Shown piece by piece: positions 44,129 through 51,945 of a DNA stretch of 54,605 nt. The notes under the pieces were generated by a model. That model did not search any database and had not been told where the DNA came from. It saw only the letters and a list, made by a program, of their open reading frames with translations. The position numbers and the translations under genes are program-made. This DNA is from Thermoplasmata archaeon (lineage in GTDB: Archaea > Thermoplasmatota > Thermoplasmata > Lutacidiplasmatales > UBA184), in the NCBI GenBank assembly GCA_021827405.1, contig JAKAVY010000009.1, positions 1 to 54,605 of the forward strand. The letters are read 5' to 3'. Each line of letters starts with the position of its first letter. Within the stretch, counting starts at the first letter, position 1.

Positions 44129-44159
44129 GTTTGTCTGACAAACGTCATCACAGATGACG
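44129..44159. promoter_or_regulatory. Two abutting palindromes (probable operators)
   Basis: GTTTGTC-T-GACAAAC (44129-44143) and CGTCATC-ACA-GATGACG (44143-44159) are perfect palindromes sharing one base. They fill the space from the TATA box to the start codon, where repressors block archaeal transcription. The core TTGTCTGACAA fits the TNGT-N3-ACNA pattern known for FadR-type GntR regulators. The HxlR gene just upstream is the nearest candidate regulator. Confidence 0.65.
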
Positions 44160-44315
44160 GCCATCAAGATCGAGCTGGCGCCGTTGACACGACCCGTGAC
44201 CGGAGCCCTCGGCTCCACCCCCGCGGACCGGGCCTACGCCGAGGCCGGGCGGGCGCTCTTCGGCGTCTGCGGCGTGAGCCTCGTCCTCTTCCCGGAGCGG
44301 GAAAGGGAGCGCTGA
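44154..44315 (+). CDS. 53-residue protein of unknown function
   Basis: Encodes a 53-residue protein starting MTAIKIELAPLTRPVTGALG and ending in a charged ERERER tail. It has an N-terminal strand, a helix around ADRAYAEAGRALFGV, and a hydrophobic strand SLVLF. No family is recognised. The strong TATA box at the right distance and the palindromes around its start argue that it is a real, tightly controlled gene. It converges on the coiled-coil nuclease-like gene 11 bases away. Confidence 0.6.
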   Translation: MTAIKIELAPLTRPVTGALGSTPADRAYAEAGRALFGVCGVSLVLFPERERER

Positions 44316-44326
44316 GCCCCGGTCGC

Positions 44327-45703
44327 TCAGACCGCCTCCGATCCCCCGAGCGACTTCGGGGAAGCTCCCGGACCCCTCAACGCCCTTTCCAACCGGTCCA
44401 GCGAGCCATCCACCACTTCCCGAAGGTCCTGGGCGTTCTCGTCGATGTCGTCCAGGATTCCCCGGGCGTTCGTCACCTTCGTGCGGATGTTCTTCAGATG
44501 GTTCAGCCCGTCCCGCAACCGCGCCAACTCGTCCCGTAACTGGTCCGCCGGTAACCCGGCGGACGCGTCCTGCCTTGCCTTCAACGAGAGCAGCACCACC
44601 AGGAACCGGAGCGCCGTCCTCAGGTGCTCCTCCGTGCAGGCCACCCACGGGCCTTCCGGTAGCTCCCCTTCCCCCCAATCCCCGATCTCGCGGGCGAAAC
44701 CCTCCGGCGATCGTCCGAGCCAGATCGCGCCCTGGCATTGCCGGTCCTGCATCACCCGGGCCAACTGGCCCTGGATCACGGTCCGCCCCAGGGGGTCGGT
44801 CCGGTCCTTCACCTCCACGGCCAGCCGGTACGGCCGGGCGGTCAGCCCACTGCTCGGGACCTGCACCACCACGTCCCCCGGCATATTGTCCGGCCCGACG
44901 TGCTCCACCTGGGCCCCCACCATCCGGGCCCATACCTGGAGCAATCCCACCACGTGCTCCTCGTACTCCCGCCCTTTGAGCGGGGTCTGCTGCACCACGG
45001 AGTCCGCCCCCGCCTGTTCCGCCATGCGCTGCGTGAGCGCGTTCACCTGCTCCACGAGAGGCCGCACGGTCTCCTGGACCACGGAACGGACCGACCCGGT
45101 GAGGTTTCCCTCCGGTCCGGAGAGCTGGCGGACCGCCTCCCCCAGCATCCCCTGGACCGAGTCGGTCCGTCGGGCGTCGAGGAGGTCCTGGATCGACCGG
45201 AGCGCCCGGCCGAGGGAGGAGGCCTCGTTCGTCGGGTTGATCTCCGAACGGAGCAGGTCCTCGACCTCCCGGACCCGGCGGTGGGTGGCTTCGGAGGCGG
45301 CTTCCACGGCCGTGCGGACGGGGGCGAGCACCTGGCCCGGGTCCGTCCCCAGCCGCGCGGCCAGTTGGGACTCCAGCGTGGAGGGGATGGACCGGACCGC
45401 CCCGTCGACCTCTTCGAGGAGGGAACGCACCTGTTGGCGCACGAAGTCCAGGTCCCGGACGTTCCCGGCCCGCTCCAGGCAGTAGACCCCGACCTCCAGG
45501 ACCCGCTGAAGATGGGCCTCCCGGCCCGGGGCATCCAACGGCCGCAGGGACGCCGCCAGTTCGTCGCTCTCGAGCTCGATCTCGTGCAGGAACACCCGCT
45601 TTCCTCGCACCTCGATGCGCGGCGGAGCCGCTCCGGCGGGGACGACGAAGCCCTCCCCGGGGACTTCGCCTTCGCGGGGAACACGCTTCCCCATCTCTTC
45701 CAT
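44327..45703 (-). CDS. Coiled-coil protein with PD-(D/E)XK-like nuclease domain
   Basis: 458 residues from the ATG at 45703, which has GAGGAGG upstream; frames reaching further upstream are not coding. The first 240 residues are mostly helical and heptad-like (VRQQVRSLLEEVDGAVRSI, VREVEDLLRSEI). A compact domain follows with LKGREYEEHVVGLLQ, an Asp in NMPGDVVVQV, and a Glu-x-Lys in RLAVEVKDRTD, the usual E...D...E-x-K set of restriction-like nucleases. More helices close the protein. The order (coiled coil then nuclease) recalls RmuC, but sequence identity to RmuC is not evident. It may guard or process DNA. Confidence 0.7.
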   Translation of the reverse strand: MEEMGKRVPREGEVPGEGFVVPAGAAPPRIEVRGKRVFLHEIELESDELAASLRPLDAPGREAHLQRVLEVGVYCLERAGNVRDLDFVRQQVRSLLEEVDGAVRSIPSTLESQLAARLGTDPGQVLAPVRTAVEAASEATHRRVREVEDLLRSEINPTNEASSLGRALRSIQDLLDARRTDSVQGMLGEAVRQLSGPEGNLTGSVRSVVQETVRPLVEQVNALTQRMAEQAGADSVVQQTPLKGREYEEHVVGLLQVWARMVGAQVEHVGPDNMPGDVVVQVPSSGLTARPYRLAVEVKDRTDPLGRTVIQGQLARVMQDRQCQGAIWLGRSPEGFAREIGDWGEGELPEGPWVACTEEHLRTALRFLVVLLSLKARQDASAGLPADQLRDELARLRDGLNHLKNIRTKVTNARGILDDIDENAQDLREVVDGSLDRLERALRGPGASPKSLGGSEAV

Positions 45704-45728
45704 GCGCCTCCTCAGGCCGGGCCCGGGG

Positions 45729-45740
45729 TAATACCTTAAC
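45729..45740. promoter_or_regulatory. Shared TATA region, nuclease-like and SCP-2 genes
   Basis: TAATACCTTAAC gives TATA-like elements in both directions, about 29 bases before the minus-strand ATG at 45703 and about 32 before the plus-strand ATG at 45770. Confidence 0.5.
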
Positions 45741-45769
45741 CCCCCGGGCCTTCCCCCCCGGGGAGCCCC

Positions 45770-46174
45770 ATGGTCCCCTTCCCTTCTCGAGAGTGGATCG
45801 CCCGCTTCCAGGAAGAGCTCAACCGGAACGCCGCTTACGAAGAGTCCGCCCGGACCTGGGAAGGGGACTTCGTCTTCCTCATCCAGCCGGACCCCTCGCT
45901 CAAGGAGCCGGCGACCTTTTACCTCGATCTCTTTCACGGGAAGTGCCGGGAGGCGGAGATGCTGCCGAACCCCCAGGCCCGGTCGGCGGCCTTCAGCCTC
46001 GAGGGAAGTTATGGGGACTGGCGAAAGCTCATCTCCAAGGAGATCGATCCCGTCCAGGCCCTCATGGGCGGGAAGTTCCGCTTCAAGGGGAACATGCTGA
46101 AGGTCATGCGCTACAACAAGGCCGCCCGGGAACTGGTCAACACCGCCACCCTCATCCCCACGGAGTTCGTCTAG
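45770..46174 (+). CDS. SCP-2 sterol-transfer family protein
   Basis: 134 residues forming one SCP-2 domain: FVFLIQPDPSLKEPATFYLDLFHGKCREAEML, a SLEGSYGDWRKLISKEIDPVQALMGGKFRFKGNMLKVMRY core (the family G-K-x-x-x-x-G pattern lies here) and an amphipathic end. SCP-2 domains bind fatty acyl-CoA and other lipids in a hydrophobic tunnel. Archaeal members lie near acyl-CoA enzymes, as here with the downstream alcohol dehydrogenase and upstream hydroxyacyl-CoA dehydrogenase. The ATG follows a TATA box by about 30 bases. Confidence 0.85.
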   Translation: MVPFPSREWIARFQEELNRNAAYEESARTWEGDFVFLIQPDPSLKEPATFYLDLFHGKCREAEMLPNPQARSAAFSLEGSYGDWRKLISKEIDPVQALMGGKFRFKGNMLKVMRYNKAARELVNTATLIPTEFV

Positions 46175-46207
46175 CCCGAGGGCCCGGGTCCGGGTCACGG
46201 CGGATCG

Positions 46208-47359
46208 GTGGGTTTCTTCACGCCCCCCCGGGTGGCCTTCGGGCCCGGGGCGATCGAGTGGCTGGCCTCCCTACCGGGGGACCAGGCGCTCCTGATCGTG
46301 GAGCCCGGGACCGCCGCTTCCCCCGGTGCCGTGGCCCTGCGGGAACAGCGGGAAAGGATAGGGAAGCGCACGGAGGTTCTGGAGGTGCCCGCTCTCGACC
46401 TGGGGGGGGCCACCCGGGCCGGCACGGCCGCGCGGGAGTCCGGCGCGGACCTCTTAGTGGGTTGGGGCGGGGAGGAGCTCCTGGACGTGACCAAGGTCGC
46501 CTCCGCCCTCCACAGTAGCCCATCCCTGGACCCGGAGGAGATCACCCCTCTCGTGGACATTCCCCCGGGACCGGCGCTCACGAAGGTGCTGGTCCCCTCC
46601 ACCATCGGCCCCGGCAACGAGATGTCCTGGAGCGCGATGCTCCGGAAAGACGGGGACGGACCCGTCCGGGAGCTGACCCACCGCAGCCTCGCTGCGGATT
46701 GGGTGCTTCTGGACCCGCTACTCTCCCGGTCCCAGGCTCCCGCGGCGGTCGCCCTCGGGGCGGCCGATGCCTTGAGCCATGCCTTCGAGTCCCTCTCCTC
46801 GGAATGGTCCGACGCCTTCTCCGAGGCCCTGGCCAAGCAAGCGGTGGAGATCCTTTTCGAGAGGGCACCCCGGCTCCTGCGGCCCGACCCGCCGGAGGAT
46901 CTTCGGGAGCAGCTCCTCCTCGCCTCCGGCCTCGCCGGGCTGGCCCAAGCGCATGCCCAGATGGGATTGGGTCACGCCCTGGCGCACGCCCTCGCCCCGC
47001 GCTTCGGGCTCCCCCATGGGGTCGTGGCAGCCGTCCTCCTTCCGTCCGTGCTGGAGTTCACCTACCTGGCGGCCCGCGAGAAGTACCGCCAACTGGGCCG
47101 GTGGTTGGGGGAGGGCGCGGTCCGCAGCGGGCCGGAGATCGCCGGCCGGGTCCGGGAGCTCTGGGGGGTCCTGGGCATACCCAAGGACCTCTCCAAGGTG
47201 ATACCGATCTCCCGGGAGGGGTTCGAAGCGGCCCTGCCACCGGTGATCGAGCGGGCGGAGCGGTTCACCGGAGTGGTGGCCAGCGGGCGGGTCCCCTCCA
47301 GCGCCGAGCTCGCTCGGCTCGTGCTCTGCGCGTGGGACGGGAGGCCGGTCGACTTCTGA
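46208..47359 (+). CDS. Iron-containing alcohol dehydrogenase
   Basis: 383 residues, group III metal-dependent alcohol dehydrogenase. The N-terminal strand VAFGPGAIEWLASL and the nucleotide loop (VGWGGEELLDVTKVAS, in place of the usual GGGSxxDxAK) precede the metal ligands. These are the Asp and His of LGAADALSHAFESLSS, then two His in the GLGHALAHALAPRFGLPHG run. It interconverts an alcohol and aldehyde or ketone with NAD(P)H. It follows the SCP-2 gene by 33 bases on the same strand. The changed cofactor loop could alter preference between NAD and NADP. The GTG start is at the conserved N-terminus. Confidence 0.9.
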   Translation: MGFFTPPRVAFGPGAIEWLASLPGDQALLIVEPGTAASPGAVALREQRERIGKRTEVLEVPALDLGGATRAGTAARESGADLLVGWGGEELLDVTKVASALHSSPSLDPEEITPLVDIPPGPALTKVLVPSTIGPGNEMSWSAMLRKDGDGPVRELTHRSLAADWVLLDPLLSRSQAPAAVALGAADALSHAFESLSSEWSDAFSEALAKQAVEILFERAPRLLRPDPPEDLREQLLLASGLAGLAQAHAQMGLGHALAHALAPRFGLPHGVVAAVLLPSVLEFTYLAAREKYRQLGRWLGEGAVRSGPEIAGRVRELWGVLGIPKDLSKVIPISREGFEAALPPVIERAERFTGVVASGRVPSSAELARLVLCAWDGRPVDF

Positions 47360-47422
47360 GGAGGGGGCCGCTCGTCCCGGGCCGCCGGGGAGAGGGCCGA
47401 CCCGACCGACGCAGGGGGATCG

Positions 47423-47827
47423 TCAACGCCGGGCCATTCCCCCGGATCCCCGCTCCCGAGGGTCGCCCCCCCGGGCAGAGGGCTGGGACTTCGCGGAAGC
47501 GGCCCAGGCGAGGATCTCCCGCAACGTATCCTCCCCCAGCCCCTTCCCGGGGGCCCCGTCGTGCCTCCAGCGCAGGGCCCCGTCCTCGAAACCCAGGACG
47601 GTGGGCACCACCGAGACGTCAAAGGTCAAGGGAAGACGCTCGTAGAAGCTCCCGAACACATAGTCGGCCAGGAGGACACCCTCCGGGGCGGGCCACTGCC
47701 CGTACTCGGACCGGAAGGCGCGGCTGTACGGGCAGGTGGCCATCCGGAAGAGCACGGCCACCCGGCCGGGACGGGAGAGACGGCGGCCCTGGAAGTCCGC
47801 TTCGTCCAGGCTCTGGATGACCGCCAT
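47423..47827 (-). CDS. Thioredoxin-fold protein with CPYS motif
   Basis: 134 residues from the ATG at 47827. The thioredoxin pattern is VAVLFRMATCPYSRAFRSEY, then DVSVVPTVLGFEDGALRWR (the cis-proline VVPT). The active site is Cys-Pro-Tyr-Ser, so it has only one redox Cys, as in monothiol thioredoxins and glutaredoxins. It may bind a mixed disulfide or Fe-S cluster rather than reduce disulfides. A GAAGGAGGG lies just before the start. The next gene upstream on this strand ends 28 bases away. Confidence 0.82.
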   Translation of the reverse strand: MAVIQSLDEADFQGRRLSRPGRVAVLFRMATCPYSRAFRSEYGQWPAPEGVLLADYVFGSFYERLPLTFDVSVVPTVLGFEDGALRWRHDGAPGKGLGEDTLREILAWAASAKSQPSARGGDPRERGSGGMARR

Positions 47828-47855
47828 CCCGGCCCTCCTTCCCGGGCCCGGGGGC

Positions 47856-48215
47856 TCAAGCGTAGTGGCTGAGGGCGGCCCGGTCCCTCTGACGCTGCTC
47901 GTCCTTCCCGCCCGCGGGCTCCCCGGCCTTCCGTTCCCGCTCGCACTCCGCCTCGGTGACCCAGGAGAACCCGATCGCCTCCGGGTGCTCATGGGCCAGG
48001 AAGGCCCCGGCCTCGAACGCGCTGGAGAGCAGTTCCTCCATGTTCTCCTCCTCCTGCCCCTCCAGCCGTCCGACGGTCCGCCAGTACCAGTCGGGAGCTT
48101 TCCCGGCCACCTTCAGGTACTCCGTGAGGTGGTCATAGATGGCCCCCCGCGGGTCGGTCAGGCGGACGTGGAGGTGGCGGGGGGGCGACGCCGGGGGCAT
48201 CGTCGGGCTGCTCAT
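47856..48215 (-). CDS. Hypothetical acidic protein, 119 residues
   Basis: Not recognised. The N-terminus has a strand HLHVRLTDPRGAIYDHL, a helix, then WYWRTVGRLEGQEEENMEELLSSAFEAGAFLAHEHPEAIGFSWVTEAE, and a very charged end. No Cys or membrane helix is present. The ATG at 48215 is 27 bases after a TATA box shared with the rightward gene, supporting leaderless expression. It is upstream of the thioredoxin-fold gene on the same strand, so a shared message is possible. Confidence 0.65.
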   Translation of the reverse strand: MSSPTMPPASPPRHLHVRLTDPRGAIYDHLTEYLKVAGKAPDWYWRTVGRLEGQEEENMEELLSSAFEAGAFLAHEHPEAIGFSWVTEAECERERKAGEPAGGKDEQRQRDRAALSHYA

Positions 48216-48238
48216 GGGGAATCCTACCGAACGGCGGG

Positions 48239-48247
48239 CTATAAGTG
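48239..48247. promoter_or_regulatory. Bidirectional TATA box
   Basis: CTATAAGTG is centred about 28 bases before the leftward ATG (48215) and about 32 before the rightward ATG (48275). Confidence 0.6.
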
Positions 48248-48274
48248 TAAGGGAAACCCGCGGAAGGAAGGGTT

Positions 48275-48709
48275 ATGGACGGACCGCGCCCTGCCCGCGT
48301 CATGGCCTACGGGAGAGGGAACCCGTCGCCCGAACGAAGGGTGTACCTCATGCAGAGGCTCACCAACCGGGAGATCACCATGGAGGAGGCAACGGAGCTC
48401 TTCTCCCTCATGTCCCGGGAGATGGAGGGCCTCCGGCGCATGGCGCAGCCGACCCCTCCCCCGCCGGCGTCCCCCCGGGCCCCGCGGGAGGAGGCTGTGG
48501 TGGTGGTCGCTCCCACCCCTTCCGGGGGCGGAGGGATCACCCTCGGGACGGAGGAGTTCCTCCTCCTGGCCGGTCCCTTCCTCGGCATGCTCGCGGCGGT
48601 CCTGAAGAAGGGGACCGGCGCTCCCCCTTCCGAACCGCCCCCCTCTCCCCCGAAGGACCCGGGTCCCCTTACCGCCCGGGGTCCCGGGAAGCGCGCTGGC
48701 GGGAAGTGA
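48275..48709 (+). CDS. Small Pro-rich protein with hydrophobic segment
   Basis: 144 residues. The N-terminus has a SHOCT-like helical stretch, VYLMQRLTNREITMEEATELFSLM, which in other proteins caps oligomers. A Pro/Ala linker, a hydrophobic run FLLLAGPFLGMLAAVLKKG (about 96-114), and a Pro/Lys-rich end follow. It may attach weakly to the membrane. GGAAGGAAGG precedes the ATG, and a TATA box lies about 32 bases upstream. An internal ATG at 48302 is a less likely start. The function is unknown. Confidence 0.6.
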   Translation: MDGPRPARVMAYGRGNPSPERRVYLMQRLTNREITMEEATELFSLMSREMEGLRRMAQPTPPPPASPRAPREEAVVVVAPTPSGGGGITLGTEEFLLLAGPFLGMLAAVLKKGTGAPPSEPPPSPPKDPGPLTARGPGKRAGGK

Positions 48710-48721
48710 ACGGAAGTCCGT

Positions 48722-49828
48722 TCACGCGAGCCAGGAGCGGAAGGTCGCCTCATCGGCGGGAGGGACCCGGGCCAGGGCGAGGTTCTCCTTGACGTGAGCC
48801 GCGTCCTTCTGTCCGACCAAGGTCGTCAGGTGCCCCGGCGCTGAACGGCTGAACTGGAGCACGGGCTGTGAGCCCGTCAGTCCGCCGGTGGGCGGGACCT
48901 GCCCCAGGGCCTCCCCCTGGAGAAGCGGCACGGAAGAGAACGTCCCGACCCCGAGGGCAGAAGCCGCCTCCAGCAACGTCATCGCACGGGAGCCGACGCG
49001 CTGGTTATGGAGCAGGGAGGCCTCCGGCATCACCGGGTTCAGGGGGAACTGGACGAACCGGAAGCCGTGCTCCTCCCCTCCCACGTCCCGGGCGAGCGCC
49101 ACCATCCGCTCCAGAGAGAGGTAGCCGGGCTCCGAGCGTCCCATCCTCAAGGAGTCCCAGGTGGCGAGGCCGTAGAAGCGGATGCGTCCGACCCGTCGGG
49201 CCCCCTCGTAGAACGCGAAGGCCTCCCGAAGCTGATCGTCGAACTTCCTTGGGCCGAGCGCCGCCATCTCGGCCTCCGCCGGGTTGTGCAGGTAGAGCAG
49301 GTCCACGGTCTCCAGCCCCAGGTTCTTGAGGCTCCGGCCCAGTTGGTCCCGGAGGTAGGGGACCGTCATGGCATGGCTCCCGCCGACGACCTGTTCGGGG
49401 CGTAGCGCCCCGGTCCCGAAGATCTCCCGGGCGACCCAGACGCCGGGCGGGAGCGGGGACTCGGAGTCCGGCGCCAGATAGCCCCCTTTGGTGCTCACGA
49501 AGACCTCCTCCCGGGAGACCCCTCCTCTCCGGATCACCTCCCGAAGGGCCCTCCCCACGGAGCGCTCGGCCCGTTGATGGCGATAGTTGATCGCCGTGTC
49601 CACCACGTTGATCGCACCGGACCGCAGGCCCTCGGCCACCGCCTCCTCGACTCGATGGTCGGTTTCGGGGTCGGGCTCTCCCAGGTAGGTGCCCAGGCCG
49701 AGGGAGCTCAAGGTAAGCTCGCCGAAGGTCCGGAAGTGTTCCGGGCAGGCGCGGCCGTGGGACCGCGCCCGGTCGGCGATGGCACGGGTCCCGGGGCCCG
49801 TGGCGTGACCCGTCAAGCCCGTGTCCAT
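48722..49828 (-). CDS. Aldo/keto reductase
   Basis: 368-residue NAD(P)H-dependent TIM-barrel oxidoreductase. The catalytic set is Asp and Tyr in INVVDTAINYRHQRAERSVG, Lys in VFVSTKGGYL, and His in VDLLYLHNPAEAE. The N-terminal 35 residues before the barrel are unconserved, so the true start may lie a little downstream, but the ATG at 49828 is acceptable. About 40 residues between the Lys strand and the His strand are longer than usual. It stands alone, convergent with the Pro-rich gene. The substrate is unknown. Confidence 0.88.
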   Translation of the reverse strand: MDTGLTGHATGPGTRAIADRARSHGRACPEHFRTFGELTLSSLGLGTYLGEPDPETDHRVEEAVAEGLRSGAINVVDTAINYRHQRAERSVGRALREVIRRGGVSREEVFVSTKGGYLAPDSESPLPPGVWVAREIFGTGALRPEQVVGGSHAMTVPYLRDQLGRSLKNLGLETVDLLYLHNPAEAEMAALGPRKFDDQLREAFAFYEGARRVGRIRFYGLATWDSLRMGRSEPGYLSLERMVALARDVGGEEHGFRFVQFPLNPVMPEASLLHNQRVGSRAMTLLEAASALGVGTFSSVPLLQGEALGQVPPTGGLTGSQPVLQFSRSAPGHLTTLVGQKDAAHVKENLALARVPPADEATFRSWLA

Positions 49829-49905
49829 GGCGGAACGAACGGGGGAACGGGTTAATCCTTTCCCGTTCTCAGCGGCCCTCCCCCCACGTCCCGGGGCAGG
49901 ATCCC

Positions 49906-50034
49906 ATGCCGCGCAGGAAGTACGGTCGGATGCAGAAGCCCATCCCGCCGGTCAAGCCGGAGAAGTGCCGGCTCTGCCGGCTGGGACGGCGCTGCCCGCT
50001 GCACGGTCGCCGGCCGGGGGCGGATCCCCCCTGA
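49906..50034 (+). CDS. Tiny Cys/His-rich basic protein
   Basis: 42 residues: MPRRKYGRMQKPIPPVKPEK, then CRLC, a short basic loop, and CPLH, ending in Gly/Pro. CxxC plus CxxH is a compact zinc-knuckle pattern. The basic composition suits nucleic-acid binding. GGGGCAGGA precedes the ATG. Support is only the motif and the fitting space between neighbours; it could be a chance frame. Confidence 0.4.
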   Translation: MPRRKYGRMQKPIPPVKPEKCRLCRLGRRCPLHGRRPGADPP

Positions 50035-50040
50035 GGCGAC

Positions 50041-51546
50041 TCACCGGGACCGACGCGGAGGGGGACCGGAGAGGAGCGAGGAGATCCAGGAGGGCCACAG
50101 GGACCGGCCTGGGGCAGGGGCCTGCAGGGGCCCGCCGGTGAGGACCTTCCGGGCGATCTCCTGGCTCCACCAGTCGGTGGCGGATCCCATCGTCTCGCCG
50201 ACCACAGGGACGTACTTCCGGGTGATCGGGTCCAGCCGCCGCCAGAACCGCATCCGGGCCCGGGTCCAGCGGTACACCGGGGGCGGGAAGACGCCCTCGT
50301 AGAGCAAGGACGGCCTTCCCTGCGAAGCCACCGATCCGGACCCGTCGTCCACGATCCGCTCCAGCCGGGTTCCCGGGAGGGGGACCGCCACCGAGACCGA
50401 GTACTCCTCCGGCGCGAACCTCCGGAAGAGCCGGACGGTGGCGTCCAGGTCCTCCAGGGTCTCCCCGGGATACCCGAGCATGAGGAACCAATATTGACCG
50501 ATCCCGTGGGTCCTTAGGGCGGCCGAGGCACGCTCCACCTGGCCCAGCGTGGTCCCGCGGTTCATCAGGTCCAGCATGGCCTGGCTCCCGGATTCCACTC
50601 CCAGGAAGACCCGGCGCAGACCGGCCGCCTTGAGCCGGGGCAACCATTCCGGCCTCAGGAGGTCGGCCCGGGAGAGGCACTCGAACTGGAGGCCCCAATG
50701 CCGGTCGAGGAGGGCGTCCAAGAACTCCTCGGTCCACCGGCGCTGGATCCCGAAGACGTCGTCACAGATCCGAACGTAGTTGACCCCATAGAGCTCGCGC
50801 AGCGCCCCCAGCTCCTCCACGACGGACCGTACGGAGCGCTGGCGGAAGGACCGACCGAAGGTGGGTTTGGAACACCAGGAGCAGTCGAACGGGCACCCCC
50901 GGGAGGTGACCACCGCCATCCGACGGGACCCGGTGGACCGTTCCCACCGGGAGAGGTACTCCTCCAGATCAATGAGGTCCCAAGCCGGGAGGGGAAGGGC
51001 ATCCAGGTCCGGCAGGAACGGCCGCGGCGGCCCCCGCACCACCTTTCCCTGGTGGCGGAAGGCGATCCCAGGAAGTCCGAAGAGGCTCTCTCCCTGGGCC
51101 CGGGCCCCGAGGAGTTCCACCAGGGCGGTCTCTCCTTCCCCGGTGGCCACCGCATCGAAGTCCCCGGCCAGGTAGGCCTCTGGACGGGAGCTGGAATCCG
51201 GCCCGCCGGCCAGGACGAAGGCCCCGCCCGCCCGGGCCCTCCGGGCGATGGCCAGGGACCGGGGCAGGGTGAGGGTCTTGGTGTGCACCCCCACCACCTC
51301 GGGGGAGAAGGAGCGCAGGGCCCGGTCGAAGGGCTCGAGGCCCCGGGCAAAGGTGAGGTCCACCACCCGGACATCGGCCCCCTTCTGACGGGCGTAAGCG
51401 GCCAGCGAGAGCAGCCCGAGGGAGGGATACTGTTCCTCCCCCTTGCGTTCCATGGGGTCCTCGCGGCGGAGGTACGGGTCGACGAGGAGCACGCGAAGGC
51501 CCGCGACGGAACGAACGGCGGCAAAGGGGCTGGGGGAGGACACCAT
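50041..51546 (-). CDS. B12-binding-domain radical SAM protein
   Basis: 501 residues. An N-terminal cobalamin-binding-like Rossmann domain (LRVLLVDPYLRR, PSLGLLSLAAYARQKGADVRVVDLT, VVGVHTKTLTLP) lacks the DxHxxG of tight B12 binders. A radical SAM barrel follows with the cluster motif RGCPFDCSWCSKP, a GGE-like LGVESGSQAMLDLMNRG strand, and WFLMLGYPGETLEDLD. The C-terminal helical region is family-specific. Such enzymes methylate or rearrange unreactive carbons. No substrate clue is nearby. Confidence 0.88.
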   Translation of the reverse strand: MVSSPSPFAAVRSVAGLRVLLVDPYLRREDPMERKGEEQYPSLGLLSLAAYARQKGADVRVVDLTFARGLEPFDRALRSFSPEVVGVHTKTLTLPRSLAIARRARAGGAFVLAGGPDSSSRPEAYLAGDFDAVATGEGETALVELLGARAQGESLFGLPGIAFRHQGKVVRGPPRPFLPDLDALPLPAWDLIDLEEYLSRWERSTGSRRMAVVTSRGCPFDCSWCSKPTFGRSFRQRSVRSVVEELGALRELYGVNYVRICDDVFGIQRRWTEEFLDALLDRHWGLQFECLSRADLLRPEWLPRLKAAGLRRVFLGVESGSQAMLDLMNRGTTLGQVERASAALRTHGIGQYWFLMLGYPGETLEDLDATVRLFRRFAPEEYSVSVAVPLPGTRLERIVDDGSGSVASQGRPSLLYEGVFPPPVYRWTRARMRFWRRLDPITRKYVPVVGETMGSATDWWSQEIARKVLTGGPLQAPAPGRSLWPSWISSLLSGPPPRRSR

Positions 51547-51726
51547 TCTGAAGGGGACCCACCGGACGGTGCGGCTTGAACGTTGCGTTCCCCGTGGGTG
51601 GGGGCCCCCAGGAGCACTTTCCCGTCCGACCGTGGCTTCCCCGACCCTGCCGTCGGGTACGGGGGTGACCGCGGCGGCCCCGTCCTCACCGCGGCGGAAG
51701 GGATCCGGGGAGAGAGGAGAACGGTC
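51547..51726. other. Intergenic gap between radical SAM and ferredoxin genes
   Basis: No gene recognised. It must hold the promoter of the leftward radical SAM gene and the 3' end of the ferredoxin message, but no clear TATA element or hairpin stands out. Confidence 0.5.
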
Positions 51727-51945
51727 TCAAGCCCCACGGACCGGCGCGGGGTTCCGGGGGCGAACGGACCCCCGGGCCCGGCCCCCGGAGAGCGCCCCCA
51801 CGGGGCAGTACGGGATGCAGTACCCGCAGGAAGAGCAGTTCGAGAGCACGGTCAAGGCCGTCTCGGTGAGGTCCAAGGCATTCGGGGGGCAGACCCCCGT
51901 GCACAGCCCGCAGAGGCAGCAGGCATCCGGGTCGACCTCGATCAC
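51727..51945 (-). CDS. 2[4Fe-4S] ferredoxin
   Basis: 72 residues from a GTG at 51945 that overlaps the SufU stop (GTGA). Two cluster motifs are seen: DACCLCGLCTGVCPPNAL, and NCSSCGYCIPYCPVGALSG, each CxxCxxCxxxCP. A basic, Pro-rich tail follows. It is an electron carrier, and its coupling to SufU suggests it supplies electrons or clusters in Fe-S assembly. The longer frame upstream runs through sufU and is not coding. Confidence 0.9.
   Translation of the reverse strand: MIEVDPDACCLCGLCTGVCPPNALDLTETALTVLSNCSSCGYCIPYCPVGALSGGRARGSVRPRNPAPVRGA

Noticed and set aside
44327-46198. Long version (623 residues) of the coiled-coil protein
   Set aside because: The extra part runs antisense through the SCP-2 gene; a strong ribosome-binding site lies before 45703.
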